This document shows positions 25,445 through 36,356 of a DNA stretch of 64,000 nt, piece by piece. This stretch comes from Antitrichia curtipendula (taxonomy: Eukaryota > Streptophyta > Bryopsida > Hypnales > Leucodontaceae), in contig OX579636.1 in the NCBI GenBank assembly GCA_951230915.1, positions 39,800,912 to 39,864,911 of the forward strand, in the 5' to 3' direction. The notes below the pieces were generated by a model. It was not told the DNA's origin and made no database searches. It was given only the letters and a program-made list of their open reading frames with translations. Within the stretch, counting starts at the first letter, position 1, and every line of letters begins with the position of its first letter. Made by a program: the position numbers and the translations under genes.

Positions 25445-25870
25445 TATGGTAGAACCACCCACAGTCGACCACTTAAGCAATTCCACATATGCTTGGGAAC
25501 AATAGAAGGCAATGTGAATTTACAGCCCTATAGAAAGATAGAATTGATGGGCATTGCTAAGTTTTCATGATTTTTTTTCCTTAAATTAAATTTACTATGA
25601 ATTTGGGAAGTCAAAAGTTGGCTTCAACCTATACCCAAGATATAGAGTCTTCTAATTTTGACCATTCCATAACTACTTTCCCACTCACTGCTTCCTACTT
25701 TCTTGCTCACTAAATCAAGACATGTGTCATGACTTTATAGTGCCAACCTTGCAAAAGAGAAAAAATCACATTCCAAGCTATGGTTGGAATTTGTACCAGC
25801 CTTGGTTGGAAATAGCTACACCTACAAGTTGGTTATTGATGGCCGGTTGGTAATGGGTGGTTCTACCATA
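25445..25870. mobile_element. MITE, family C (about 425 bp), 17-bp perfect terminal repeats
   Basis: Left end TATGGTAGAACCACCCA (from 25,445); right end TGGGTGGTTCTACCATA (to 25,870), perfectly complementary over 17 bases. The outer TA may be the target duplication. There is no coding frame inside. A decayed relative lies at 35,764-36,168. Confidence 0.8.
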
Positions 25871-26024
25871 GATGAGAATACAGCTAATAAGTACCTATAG
25901 TGAACTAATTAGTATGTTAATTCAAAGGATTAAATGGACACTTAGCGTTATTTCATTGATGGCACTAAATAAAGTATAAGTTAGTGTAGTTGGCACTAGA
26001 GCTGGAACTTACAACAGAATGAGT

Positions 26025-26438
26025 CTAAGGTAGGAGGCTCTGAAATGGAACGGGCATTAAGAATGGACCCTATAAATGGCTGTAAAATGAACATGAGTTG
26101 ATTCTGTAATTGATATGTATAGTCATTGAATGAATCAAGGAAAAAAGCATTATCAATTGCAAGAGCCAATCATTTGCTTTGCTTTTCCCATCTTTCTATA
26201 GAATTGCAAGTGAACTGTTTATAGAAGACCTAGGGTCATAAATAGGGACCTATGACCCAAGTCGTTTGAAAATTCATAAGTAATTCAAAAATGCTTGAAA
26301 AAATACAAAGCCACTTGGGTTAGATTCCTCATCTATTTCTCTTTGTTTGAAAAATGAGTTAAAATTATTAACATCCAATGAAATACACAAAAAGGCAGAC
26401 CAGCCCTTAGATGTGCCATTTTTGAGCCTCCTACCTTA
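26025..26438. mobile_element. MITE, family B (about 415 bp), CTAAGGTA ends
   Basis: Left end CTAAGGTAGGAGGCTC (26,025); right end GAGCCTCCTACCTTA (to 26,438), perfectly complementary over 15 bases. The interior shares blocks with 23,940-24,130 and 36,420-36,610, for example a CCAAGTCGTTT block. Non-coding. Confidence 0.75.
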
Positions 26439-26809
26439 CGTTAAGCAGACTCTGTTCAATATCTGGTGTTGAGTGCAGGATATTTTTCTGCGGCTCTTAA
26501 CTCTAGAGTTCAATGTCTTTGTGTATGCCTATGTTATTACTTCTTGGCTGGGGTGCTAAGGAATAACCCAAAGCTGCGTGCTAAGTATCTCTTTTGAGCC
26601 AAGTATTGCACACTCAGTAAATACCTGTATTTTGGTCCAGTATTATCTGGTGAAGTCTCAGAAAATAATAGTATCTTGAGGCACAATGAGAAGATTGGAT
26701 TGTGAGAATAGTTTTACAACAAAAATGAAAAAAATCAAACCAATTATGTGAAATTGAATGCAATTTGGGTTTCTTGTTGACCTATTATGTATTGCAATGC
26801 AAATTACTT

Positions 26810-27005
26810 CCTCTACAGCAAAAATTCTTCAACTGATTTCTGAGAGGAAAGTAACGTACAAGGAAATTTGAACCTGAGATCTTGATTCGAAGAAGTGGAA
26901 CACTACCACTACAACACTGGAAATTAAAGTGCCAATTTCTTGTGAACTTTTGGATTTTACCATAGAGATGTACATCTCATGTACATCAAGGGACGAGTAC
27001 TATAC
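26810..27005. repeat. Right arm of the distant inverted repeat (partner 24,490-24,960)
   Basis: This is the uninterrupted partner of 24,490-24,960 in opposite orientation; see that entry for the matching blocks. Confidence 0.65.
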
Positions 27006-27471
27006 TTCAGTTTATGAAGAAAGAAAAATTCACATTCTGACCTAAATCCTATGAGCCATCTTGTTACATAGAGGCTTGCCACTCTTCCCAGTGAATTTGA
27101 GCACTGGAATTCATACTTCGTTCACACCTAGCTTAAAATGTAGCTTCGAAATCAAGGTCATGTGGCTCATTTTCATTCTGAATTATCTCCTCTATGTTTC
27201 TCAAACGATGTTCAATTATCCTAAAACCAATTATCAAAAACTTGTTTGAGTGGACTCTTCCTGTAATTTCCTTTAGTCAGAGTGTTGGGTGTGTCTATGA
27301 TACGTGGCTTTTGCAACATGATGAGATGCTTCCATGTCTTGTCAACTCCACACCGATAACAATCCATACACATTGACAAAGTAAGTATTAGCATGCCTCA
27401 CCACAACGTGTTGTAAGCATAAACACTCAACAGATTAGTGATTGTCAAATTAAAACTATCAAGTACCTAAT

Positions 27472-28496
27472 CTACAATATTGATGCATTTTTAGAGTCAA
27501 TGAAAAAACTTACCATGTATTGGGTGATGTGATTTTCATTAAAGCATTTGACCACTAGCCGACCCCAATTCTCAGCTTTTGCCCTAAATTCATGAATTTG
27601 ATCGTTTGTCAAAGTTAAGTGAATAAAATATTGACATAGGTCATCCAATGCTTCCCACATTTTGACCTGCTGTGACATCTACATTGAACGATGTCAATGT
27701 AGATTTCCTCAGAGCAACCTTCCAAAAGTACTTTTCTTGAAGATTTTAGCATAGTTTGTTCCACTTAGCGAGATTTTATTTGGCACACTGTTTGATTTTC
27801 TAGAGAGTTATGTATCTTTCATCATGACAATATTGCCACCATGTGCACTAATTGATGAGAAAACCTTCTACATCTAATTAATAGCTATTAATTATTGATG
27901 TTTGTCTCATATGGTCCATATGAAGATAAAATGAAGACGTATCAACTTTTCCACTATTTGATTTAAAGCATGCAAAGTGCAAATATGCACTCTTGTTATA
28001 GGCATTGCCAAAATTGGCTACCATTGACCAATAGCACGTGCCCCCATGATAGGTTTTTCATGAGCGGAAGTTGAAAAAAGAATGCTTGACCATGATTGCA
28101 TTTTTTGGTCAATGTCAATCTTGGTTGTTCTTCAGTCGTAATAAGTGACTTTGAGCACTTCTAGTTGCAACATATGCATGTTTGTTTGGAATTTGTTCCA
28201 TGTTTAAGGTCATACATTACTTTTATTGTCATCATATTGGCACAAGGGTGCCACTTAACTTTGACCTCTCCCACCTTTGGAACCTTAAGAAGTTGCACGT
28301 GGCCTTGGGCCTCTATTAAAGATGGTATTTTTGTATTGTTGAAAATCCAATCTAAAACTATATGAGACTCTTTGGAGACCAAGAAGCTTGTTGTGGGCCA
28401 TACCTCTCTCTTGCTTTGTACTGAAAAGTTGCATGGATCTTTTTTCAATTCTTTGGGTGTCATGCCGTTGAAAGTAGAGTCTAATGCTCTATTCAT
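27472..28496 (-). pseudogene. Unidentified decayed coding remnant, possibly transposon-derived
   Basis: Two minus-strand frames have protein-like composition: 28,161-28,496 (111 codons, motif VWPTTSFLVSKESHIVLDW) and 27,472-27,678 (about 68 codons, with W-x-L-x-x-L-C and a NWGRLVVKCFNENHITQYM block). The second resembles the spacing of repeat-encoded plant proteins that read ITPYMH. I cannot name a family, and no splice sites clearly join the two. Intervening DNA contains stops. It may be a host gene relic instead. Confidence 0.3.
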
Positions 28497-28654
28497 AAGT
28501 GTGATGGATACACGTTCAATTTTTTACCCATAGATGATCTCAACTTCATTTAACTTGATGGCAAAAATTAGAGGATTACCTTGCATTTCTATTCATCACA
28601 ACAAGACATGCATGCAACATTGTTAGATAATATTAAATTTTCTGTAGACTAAAA

Positions 28655-29013
28655 TTGTTGTTACTCAATTTTCAATATTTTTTGAATAAAATAAAATCAT
28701 AGGATGTAAATTGTTTATTACAAGATTTCAACCATTGGGATTGACATTTTTCAAGTCCATCAAAAAATTCTTAACAATTCTATATTTTGAATCATTTTCT
28801 ACTTCTTTCTACTTACTAATTTTTTTCTTGTATGTTGTATAATTCCAAATGACCTGAAATTATTCAGACATGTAGCCAACTTGCCTTGAAGAATGAATCC
28901 AAAAAAGCCCCACCATATTGGACATTTTTTCATACAAATGTGATCTTGTGAAGTGCAGCTGCCTGTTTTTACGCAGGGTCAAGAAAAGGTGTTTTGTGAC
29001 TTTAAACATTAAT
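28655..29013 (-). mobile_element. Left half of a TTAA-family element split by the CACTA insertion
   Basis: This piece together with 34,526-34,711 is the reverse complement of 34,808-35,345. Joining the flanks of the CACTA element, with one AAT removed, restores a continuous match to the intact paralogue (TTAAACATT-AAT-ATCTTGC against CAAATGCTAATATCTTGC). Confidence 0.85.
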
Positions 29014-29279
29014 CACTGGAAGAAAAAGCGGTCTTTCACAACCGACTCAAATGCAACTACGTGTCCTATTCAACTACTCTGCGACTACATCCCTCTGTAT
29101 TTGCACCAAATTTTACGACCATGCTGTTATAGTCGCTAAGTAGTCGTAGAATGAAAAGTAGGGTTACGGAAGTGTAACTGAGAATTTATCGTGAGGTATT
29201 TTACATCCGACATTCATCGTAGTTGCTGATGTGGACAACTGTACGCTAGGGTTCGACTAAAAACTGATTTGAATTCAAC

Positions 29280-29735
29280 TAAAGAAGGACTAGAATGCAA
29301 CTGGAAAGAACAACCGACATGCAACTAGAGAATGACTCTCATGCAACTATACAGTGACTCGTATGCAACTAGAGAAGTGACTGTGAGATTTTAGACATCC
29401 GACATTCACCATAGTTGCTGATGTGGACACGTGTACGCTAGGATTGGACTATAAACTGAATGGATTGCAACTAATGAAGGACTAGAATGCAACTGGAAAG
29501 AACAACCAACATGCAACTATAAAATGACTTGCATGCAACTAATATTTGACTCTCATACAACTATAGAGTGACTCGTATGCAACTAGAGAACAACTAGCAT
29601 GCAACTATAGAACAATTGACATCCTTCTACATAACAACTAGCATGCAGGTATAGAACAACTGCCATGCAACTACGAAATAACTAGCATGCAACTATAGAA
29701 TAGCTAGAACGCAACTAGAAAACAATTAGAGTTTG
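29280..29735. repeat. Left subterminal GCAACTA array of the CACTA element
   Basis: Dense repetition of ATGCAACTAGA, GACTAGAATGCAACT and AACAACT words at about 20-40 base spacing. A 40-base block (CATAGTTGCTGATGTGGACA-like) occurs near 29,220 and again near 29,410. CACTA subterminal repeats are the usual binding sites of the TNPA-type protein. Confidence 0.75.
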
Positions 29736-29766
29736 TTTAGAAAATGAATATTTTCCATTAATGCTC

Positions 29767-31000
29767 TTAATATCTTGCAGATGCCAAGAGATTGTCCTCT
29801 ACGAATAACTCTATAGTTCCAACCAGAGACGGGACAGTAGGTAGAGGAGGCACATTCTCTGGAGCAGCGATACTAGAAGTTTGAACAGTGGTGCTAACGA
29901 ATACATCTGATGTGTCTACAAATTCTCGTCGAGCACAAGGTTGCTTGTGTAATACTACTTTCCAATCTTCTTTCCTAAGCACATCAGATGCAAAGAACAC
30001 TTAGGTTGCTTGGCTTGGAAAAATAAAAGGATCAAGCATCTTCCGCATTTTGTGACGAAAGTTTACTACAAGGAAACCATCATTATCCCTAATGTATGTT
30101 GGATTTCCTCGATTGTCTGATTTTTTCACCCATTCACACCACAATAGTATCACGGGATTGCTAAGACATCCATAATCTAGTTTAAATATATCTTTCAATA
30201 CTCCGACGTAGTGCACTGACACGTCTCGAAGATCAAGAGCTGGAATTTCGAATACAGATGCAACACCGCAATCATATGTTTGCAATTGGTTAGAAGAGTT
30301 ATCGTCAACCCTGAAGTGATTTCCAAAAGCTCTCATACGAGAATATCGAAGTGTCTTCTGCGATGGTCTGTTGGATAATAACATCCTATCTCTGTCCTCC
30401 GGAGTGTGAGCATCAGCACTACTATTGCAAAGAGCCATTCTTATCCACGCATCAAGTGGTGCTGTGCTTGGATCAATTTCACGTTCTTCCTTCCACTTCC
30501 TGCACATACAAGATAGAAGTTCAAAATCATAAATGTAAAGATTTCCTAGTAGCAAATACTATAGATGGTCAATTTCATCCACCTACCTCAGACATTAATT
30601 TTGAAGTGACGATACTTGCATTTTAGTTGCAGTTCCGTTGCTGTTTAGTTGCATTGTAGTTGCATGTTAGTTGCACTTTAATTGCATTTTAGTTGCATGT
30701 TAGTTGCAATTCCCTTGCTGTTTAGTTGCATTTCAGTTGCATTGTAGTTGCACTTTAGTTGCATTTTAGTTGCATGGCAGTTGCATTTTAGTTGCTTTTC
30801 AAATGCATGGTAGTCAGTAGTTTGCTATTCACACTAATTTCATATCAATATATTGCAACCTATCCCTGTTTTATTAAATGGATTCTACAAGTGGAAGAAG
30901 AAGCTAGTACAACTTACTTGACAAGTGGCTCCAAAATAGCAACATTATTCAGCACATAATTATGCCCTGCATCCCGCAATGCATGAGACATTACAATTAT
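29767..31000 (-). pseudogene. TNP2-like CACTA transposase, C-terminal part with DUF4216-type domain
   Basis: Exon 30,919-31,000 encodes a segment with NYVLNNVAILEPLV, like the YVLNN block near the C-terminus of TNP2 transposases. It is followed by a GTAAGT donor and a CAG acceptor at 30,500, and continues in phase (KKWKEEREIDP) to 30,004. It then shows the DUF4216 pattern: LSNPVILLWCEWVKK, RDNDGFLVVNF, DPFIFPSQAT. At 30,001-30,003 a TAA interrupts PSQAT-VFFAS where the family usually has Q or K; the frame then continues to 29,767. The catalytic core is absent. Between the exons lies a run of TTAGTTGCA repeats (30,600-30,800), perhaps a later expansion inside the intron. Confidence 0.75.
30600..30800. 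repeat. TTTTAGTTGCA tandem array inside the transposase intron
   Basis: About 17 irregular units of TAGTTGCAT or TAGTTGCAC at 10-15 base spacing. It uses the same word as the subterminal arrays, which suggests internal spread of the binding-site motif. Confidence 0.8.
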
Positions 31001-31194
31001 CTGCAATCAAACCTCTCTAATTGTACACTTTGTAATTGCACATTCAATATACAGTAAATCTTGAGAATCTTTGAAGAGATTGAGAGTTTTATATAGAATA
31101 AATAGGAATTCCTAGTCTCATCCCTCCATCCATCCAAAGTGGGTTGCAACTCTCATCTCTCTCATCCATCCATCTTGCTAGGGTTCTGCAAGTA

Positions 31195-31383
31195 GAGGAT
31201 TTTGTGAGCGAAGCGGAGGGTTCTACAAGCGGAGCGGAGGGTTCTACAAGCGAAGCGGAAGGTTCTACGAGCGGAGCGGAGGGTTCTGCGAGCGGACCGG
31301 AGAGTTTTACGAGCGAAGCGGAGGGTTCTACGAGCGGAGCGGAGGATTCTGTGCGAGAGGAGGGTTCTGCGAGCAGAGCGGAG
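31195..31383 (+). repeat. 21-bp in-frame minisatellite (9 units)
   Basis: Units follow GAGGGTTCTACGAGCGGAGC plus G. One unit near 31,350 is 18 bp, still a multiple of three. In the plus frame each unit reads EGSTSGA or EGSTSEA; in another frame of the opposite strand it is Arg-rich. It lies between the divergent gene remnants of the CACTA element, in what would be their 5' regions. Length changes in threes hint at past selection on a frame, but no clear protein is attached. Confidence 0.8.
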
Positions 31384-31602
31384 TTCACAAGGAGCAGAAG
31401 CTTGCGGTGGAGGTGTTTCTCTGTGAGACTTTTTGGCTTCTTTAGGCTTCAAATGGAAATGTTTTCAGGGTCATCAGAATGGTACACATTTGTAAGCCTT
31501 TGTGCCTTTATATTTGTTAGGGTTTCGGGTTATTGCATGAAACTGTTTATCAGGGAATAAACTAACTCTGCAAGGACGCCTAAACCCTAAAGTGGCTGAT
31601 GA

Positions 31603-33330
31603 ATGACTTCTAAGAGTAGTGTAGAAATGACGAATGCATCTATTGATTTAGGAGTTAAATCATTTTTGGTGAAGTACTTTGGTGATAGGTGTAATCCTAA
31701 GCAAGAACTCATGGAACTAATGTTTTGTGTGGAATTGGCTATGCCATTTACAATTAATGATAATGGTTTTCAAGTTTGTAGAGTTTGTGAGATTTTGAAC
31801 TATTCAAGCCAATTCGCAAACAACATAGAACAATAGTTTTCTTTATGTATTCTTTTGTGCTGGCGATAGAAAGAGTTCTTGAAGAGTTGAATGAAGTAAT
31901 AATTGTTCATTGAACCATTATCTTGACTTCTTAGGTAGGTGAATGAGAATCGCTTGGCATGGATTCTAATGACTATGAGAAAATGGAGAGGGAATTGCGT
32001 CGAGATGCTAGAGTAGTGGAGCGAGCAGTACAAGTACAACCTATAAAAGCAACATCAAAGGAACTGTAAGGGCCTCACTAAAATTAGGAGATTGTCTTTA
32101 GTCTTCCAATGATGTTTAAGATTAGGTGGTTGCAATATTTTTGTTTCCTAATATTTCAGTAGTTTTTGTAAGAAGTTGCTGTAGCATTATAGAGGTAATT
32201 GAAGTTGCAAACTAGTTGCCATGTAGTTGCAAGCTAGTTGCCAATTAGTTGTCATATAGTTGCAAGCTAGTTGGCATGCAGTTGCTACTTGCCATGTAGT
32301 TGCAAAATAGACACAACATAGCATAGTATCCAAAGTAATGTCAGAAATCTTCATGTATTATGTGGCTCCAAAAATAGATGATTGTTTTTATATCCTTTTT
32401 CTTTAAAACTATAATGTTGGTTGGTTTGCAGGGAAGCTTCAATTGCAAAGCGCAAAAGTGTGCAAGAATAGCATACTCAAGCTCCAGCATTGCCTACACA
32501 GAAGAGTGCCAGAGTTAGCAGTGAAGACCTAAAAGCTATCAGTGAAGATGCAAGTGCTGAAGATGATATGTCGGCTTCAGAGGATTCTCACAGCACTGAA
32601 GAAGATGAGTTGAATTTTTTTTATGGAAATGAATTTCTTTTAAAGAAAACAAAGGTTCAATAATAAGAATTTTCTCTTTTGTACGTTATTTTTAATACTA
32701 CTAATGTTCTTGTATTCTTTCAAGGAATGAAGACAATCAATTTGAAGAAGATGATAGTCGCATATATGGAGAAGCCTCTGGTAGCAGAAAGAGATCCTTG
32801 CCTTCTCATCATGGTGGATTTGCAAGACAACCAATGCACCAAAGCCCAGCTGGACATTGCAGTGGCAATGGATACCACCACAGTCCATACCACCACCACC
32901 TACCAAACCTCCACAACGGGTAATGGTTGAATTTCATGTTCCCCCTATTTCAGCTTTGTGGCAAGGGCGTGTACAATCACAAGAAGTGGTGTGTCAGTTA
33001 GAGAGTGGTAGACGTTCTACTAGGCGCAAGAGGTACAGAGAGTTAGAGAAGAAAGTAGAAGAAAGAAGCAATAATGGCAAAAGACCAAATGAATTACATG
33101 TGAAGTCAAATGGTCAAATTGATGCCTCTTCTTCTAAGAAGATTACTTGGGACCAAACTATGAGGGCCTTTGCCCCTTTGATACTTGATATGAGTGTTAT
33201 TCACTGGAATAAACACAGGCCACAAACTTTGAAAAAGCTCAGAGATATTATGGATCTTGAGTTTGAATATGTGGGGAATTCCCTTAGCAGTAAGGGTTTT
33301 TGGAATGCAGTGCAAACTAGTAGTATGTGA
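31603..33330 (+). pseudogene. Second CACTA gene (TNPA-like position), broken
   Basis: Plus-strand exon candidates: 31,603-31,836 (ATG, LVKYFGDRCNPKQELMELMF), about 31,964-32,067 (MDSNDYEKMERELRRDARVV, then a GTAAGG donor), about 32,432-32,620 (acidic, Ser-rich; interrupted by TAG after KRKSVQE), and about 32,720-33,330. The last ends with KKITWDQTMRAFAPLILDM, LRDIMDLEFEYVGN and a stop. The highly charged, SR-rich composition and position near the right terminus fit the accessory DNA-binding protein of CACTA elements. The identification rests on context, not on a recognised domain. Decayed matches to the VKYFGDR exon lie near 45,525 and 59,045. Confidence 0.5.
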
Positions 33331-34300
33331 GTTAGTTCCTAGTTGCAAACTAGTTGTATATGAGTCAGCTCTTAGTTGCAAACTAGTTGTATGTCAGTTG
33401 GCCTTGAGTTGGCCTTGAGTTGGCTTTGAGTTGCAAATTAGATGTATGTGAGTTAGTTCTCAGTTGTAAACTAATTGTATGGGAGTTGGCTTCGAGTTGC
33501 AACGTAGTTGCTCTTGAGTTGGCTCTGAGTTGCGAACTAGTTGCCTATGAGTAGGCCTTCTTTTACAAAAGAGTTGCTTTTGAGTTGGCTTTGAGTTGCA
33601 AACTAGTTGTATGTGAATTGGTTTAGAGTTGCAAACTATTTCCACATGAGTTGGCTTAAAGTGGCAAACTAGTTGCATCTGAGTTGGCTTTGAGTTGCAA
33701 ACTAGTTTCATGTAAGTTGGCTTTGAGTTGAAGACTAGTTGCATCTGAGTTGGCTCTAAGTTGGAAATTGGTAGCATATAAGTTGGCAATGTGTTGCAAA
33801 CGAGTTGCCCGAGGCAAGGTTTTTTTAGCAATTGAGTTGCACGGAAGTTGGCATTGAGTTTCAAATTAGTTGTATATGAGTTGGCTTTGAGTTCCAAATG
33901 AGTTGCATGTGAGTTGGTGTTGAGTCGCAAATTAGTTGTATGTGAGTCGATTTTTAGTTGCAAATGAGTTCTACCTGAATGAACTTTGAGTTGCATTTTA
34001 ATTGCATATGAGTTGACGATCAGTTGCATAGGAGTTATCCAGAAGTTGCTTAGAAGTAGCAAAGGAGTAGCACATGAGTTGAAAACTTGTCGCATAAAAG
34101 TCGCATACTTGATGAGTAGCTGGACACATCAGAAACTAGTCGCAGATCCCTTTATAGTTGCATAGTAGTGGCAAAGAAGTCATACATCAACAGAATCTAG
34201 TTGCAAAAAAGTTGTGAACAAGTTACATATGATACGTCATAAGCGAGTGTATGCTAGTTGCAAAGAAGTCGACTACAAGTGCCTCAAGTATCAAATGCAG
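33320..34300. repeat. Right subterminal GTTGCAAACTAGTTG array of the CACTA element
   Basis: About 25-30 degenerate units of GAGTTGCAAACTAGTTG or TGAGTTGGCTTTGAGTTGC, each 30-45 bases. It has the same core word as the left array, in opposite orientation as expected for subterminal repeats. A long minus-strand frame through this array is an artefact of the repeat. Confidence 0.85.
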
Positions 34301-34522
34301 GACCTGACTTTACGTGGCAGTAAACTCCACATCAGAACAATTCGTCGATGAAGTTTTTTGAATACTGTCCGATGACATGAACCCCCTGCGACTACACTGC
34401 AACTCATGCAACTTGTCCACTGCAACTGCGGGCTCTAGATTATCACCTAGTTGCAAACGACGTATGCAACTACAAAATTAGTTGCACAGTGCAGTCGCAG
34501 AACCCCTCGTTTTCTTGTAGTG

Positions 34523-34711
34523 AATATCTTGCAATCTACACAGTAGAAACTCCTGAAATTTTTTCCACGTCTTCTCAGACTAGCGTACTACAAGATCCTA
34601 TGATTATATGTGTCCAAAAATATTGTTTTTCTAAAATTTGGTGCTTGTCCTAGAAATGGCAGTTTTGGAGCGTTTTTGGTGAAAACATAGTCACGGTCCG
34701 TTAGGGATTAA
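34523..34711 (-). mobile_element. Right half of the TTAA-family element split by the CACTA insertion
   Basis: 34,526-34,711 continues the match to the reverse complement of 34,808-34,997 and ends GTTAGGGATTAA, a diverged CCTTTAGGGGTTAA terminus. A 96-base spacer separates it from the intact element at 34,808. Confidence 0.8.
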
Positions 34712-34807
34712 AATAACAAAAGTCATGAAGCAATCATTGTTAGACACTATTAAAATAGCAAGGATGTCACAAAAAGTCTGTCCAGCCGCAACCAAATTTA
34801 CCAAGCA

Positions 34808-35761
34808 TTAACCCCTAAAGGTTTTTGACTATGTTTTCACAAAAAAACGCTTCCAAACTGCCATTTCTAATACAAGTACCAAATTTTGGGAAAAAAACAT
34901 TTTTGGACACATGTGACCGTAGGATCTTGTAGTAAACTAGTTTGAGAAGATGTGGAAAAAATTTCAGAAATTTCCACCGTGTAGATTGCAAGATATTAGC
35001 ATTTGAAGTGACAAAAACCCTTTTTTTGTCCCTGCGAAAACCCGGGCAGCTGCACTTCACATGGTCACATTTGTATGAAAAAATGTCCAAAATGGTGGTA
35101 ACTCTTTGGATTCATTCTTGAAAGCAAGTTAGCTACATGCTTGAAAAATTTCAGATCATTTGGAAATGTACAACATATAGGAAAAAAAAAGTAAGTAGAA
35201 AGAAGTAGAAAATGATTCAAAACACTAAATTGTTAAGGATTTAATTATGGAATTGAAAAATGCCAATCCAAACGATTGTAATGTTGTAATAAACAATCTA
35301 CACCTTGTGTTTATATTTTTTTCCAAAAATATTGAAAATTGAGTTAAATAAAGGACTTCAAAGTTTATTTTAGAGTAGAGATTTCATAACTACCCGCAAA
35401 CTACTCACAACTAAAATTCCTCATAACTTTCATCTCATAAATCAAAGTGGAATGATTCAAAGCTTTCCTTGTGCACATAAATCTAGAGAACCAATTTCAA
35501 ATTTTTATTTCTCTAGAAAATGATTTTTAAAGAAGTTTTTTTTGCTGCCCGGGTTGCCCGACGAACAATGAAAACTACATATCATACCATAACTTTTTAA
35601 CCATGTGGTCAAAAGTTATGAAAATTGTTGGGCCCTAAAGCTACTCCTCGGGCACATCTTGTGTGAAAATTTCAAAGAAAAAAAATAAAAATTCCATTCG
35701 TGGTGAGCTGCCCAAAAACGCTATATTGTCAAAAAACGGTGTTTGGTCCTTTAGGGGTTAA
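34808..35761. mobile_element. TTAA/CCC-terminal element, full-length non-autonomous copy (954 bp)
   Basis: The ends are TTAACCCCTAAAGG (34,808-34,821) and CCTTTAGGGGTTAA (35,748-35,761), perfect over 14 bases. TTAA outermost with CCC/GGG just inside is the signature of piggyBac-type elements; Sola3-type elements are also reported to use TTAA. There is no transposase frame. Fragments of the same left-end block (TGACTATGTTTTCAC, GATCTTGTAGTA, ATTGCAAGATAT) recur at 38,327-38,530, 47,220-47,345 and, reversed, 58,010-58,110. Confidence 0.7.
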
Positions 35762-35763
35762 GG

Positions 35764-36168
35764 TAGAGCCACCCATTTTTGATCAATGACCCAATCCCAA
35801 CCTATAGGTGTTGTTATTTCCGATCACATTTTTTGAAGCTTGGAATGTTTTTTTTTAACTAGTCAAGGTTGGAACTAATAGGATCATGACACATGTCCCA
35901 ATATAGTGAGAAAGAAAGTAGAAAAGAATGAATAAAAAAATAGTTCTTGAAAGATCGGAATTGAAAGAGTCTAGACATTGGCTATGGGTTCGGGACACTT
36001 TTTGCCTACCAAAATTCATAATAATTTCAGTTCAAGCAATAAAATTTTCAATTTTTTTGCAATCCCTGTCATTTCTATCGATGCATCTCTAGAAATATTT
36101 GTTTTGCCTTGCACTAAGTTACTCCATTTTATATGTGGAGTTGCTTATTTGATCGGTTGTGGATAGTT
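35764..36168. mobile_element. Family C MITE, decayed copy
   Basis: The left end GGTAGAGCCACCCA corresponds to GGTAGAACCACCCA of 25,445. Inner blocks GACACATGTCCC and TGAGAAAGAAAGTAGAAA match that element in reverse orientation. The right end GTTGTGGATAGTTCTAC is diverged. It directly abuts the TTAA end at 35,761. Confidence 0.55.
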
Positions 36169-36356
36169 CTACATTACATGAGCGGTGCTCGATCAAATCC
36201 CAGTCAAGAAACGAATTGAAAACCAGTCGCAACCAAGCATTACAAAAGTGCTGGATCAAATCCAGTCAAGAAACAAACTGGCAAACTAGCAAATTATTGT
36301 TGTGAACAACCGCAATCCAAAACAGAAATAAAATTTAGAGGCTCCACAAGAATGCT

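Larger units (their letters stand above)
29014..34522. mobile_element. CACTA (En/Spm) superfamily DNA transposon, 5.5 kb, decayed
   Basis: The left terminus CACTGGAAGAAAAAGCGG (29,014) and the right terminus, whose reverse complement is CACTACAAGAAAACGAGG (ending 34,522), are inverted repeats of the plant CACTA type. The three bases outside each end are identical, AAT (29,011-29,013 and 34,523-34,525), the 3-bp target duplication expected for this superfamily. Inside are the C-terminal part of a TNP2-like transposase (minus strand), a second TE gene (plus strand), and long subterminal arrays of GCAACTA words. Only the transposase C-terminal region is visible, with an in-frame stop, so the copy should not be autonomous. 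Confidence 0.92.

Noticed and set aside
31144..31560. A 138-codon frame with EGSTSGA repeats as a secreted or structural protein
   Set aside because: The frame follows the 21-bp minisatellite; flanking parts have no protein-like features and the start is uncertain.
33460..34095. A 211-codon minus-strand frame with repeating QLVCNSKPTQ words
   Set aside because: It is the translation of the CACTA subterminal tandem array, not a conserved protein.
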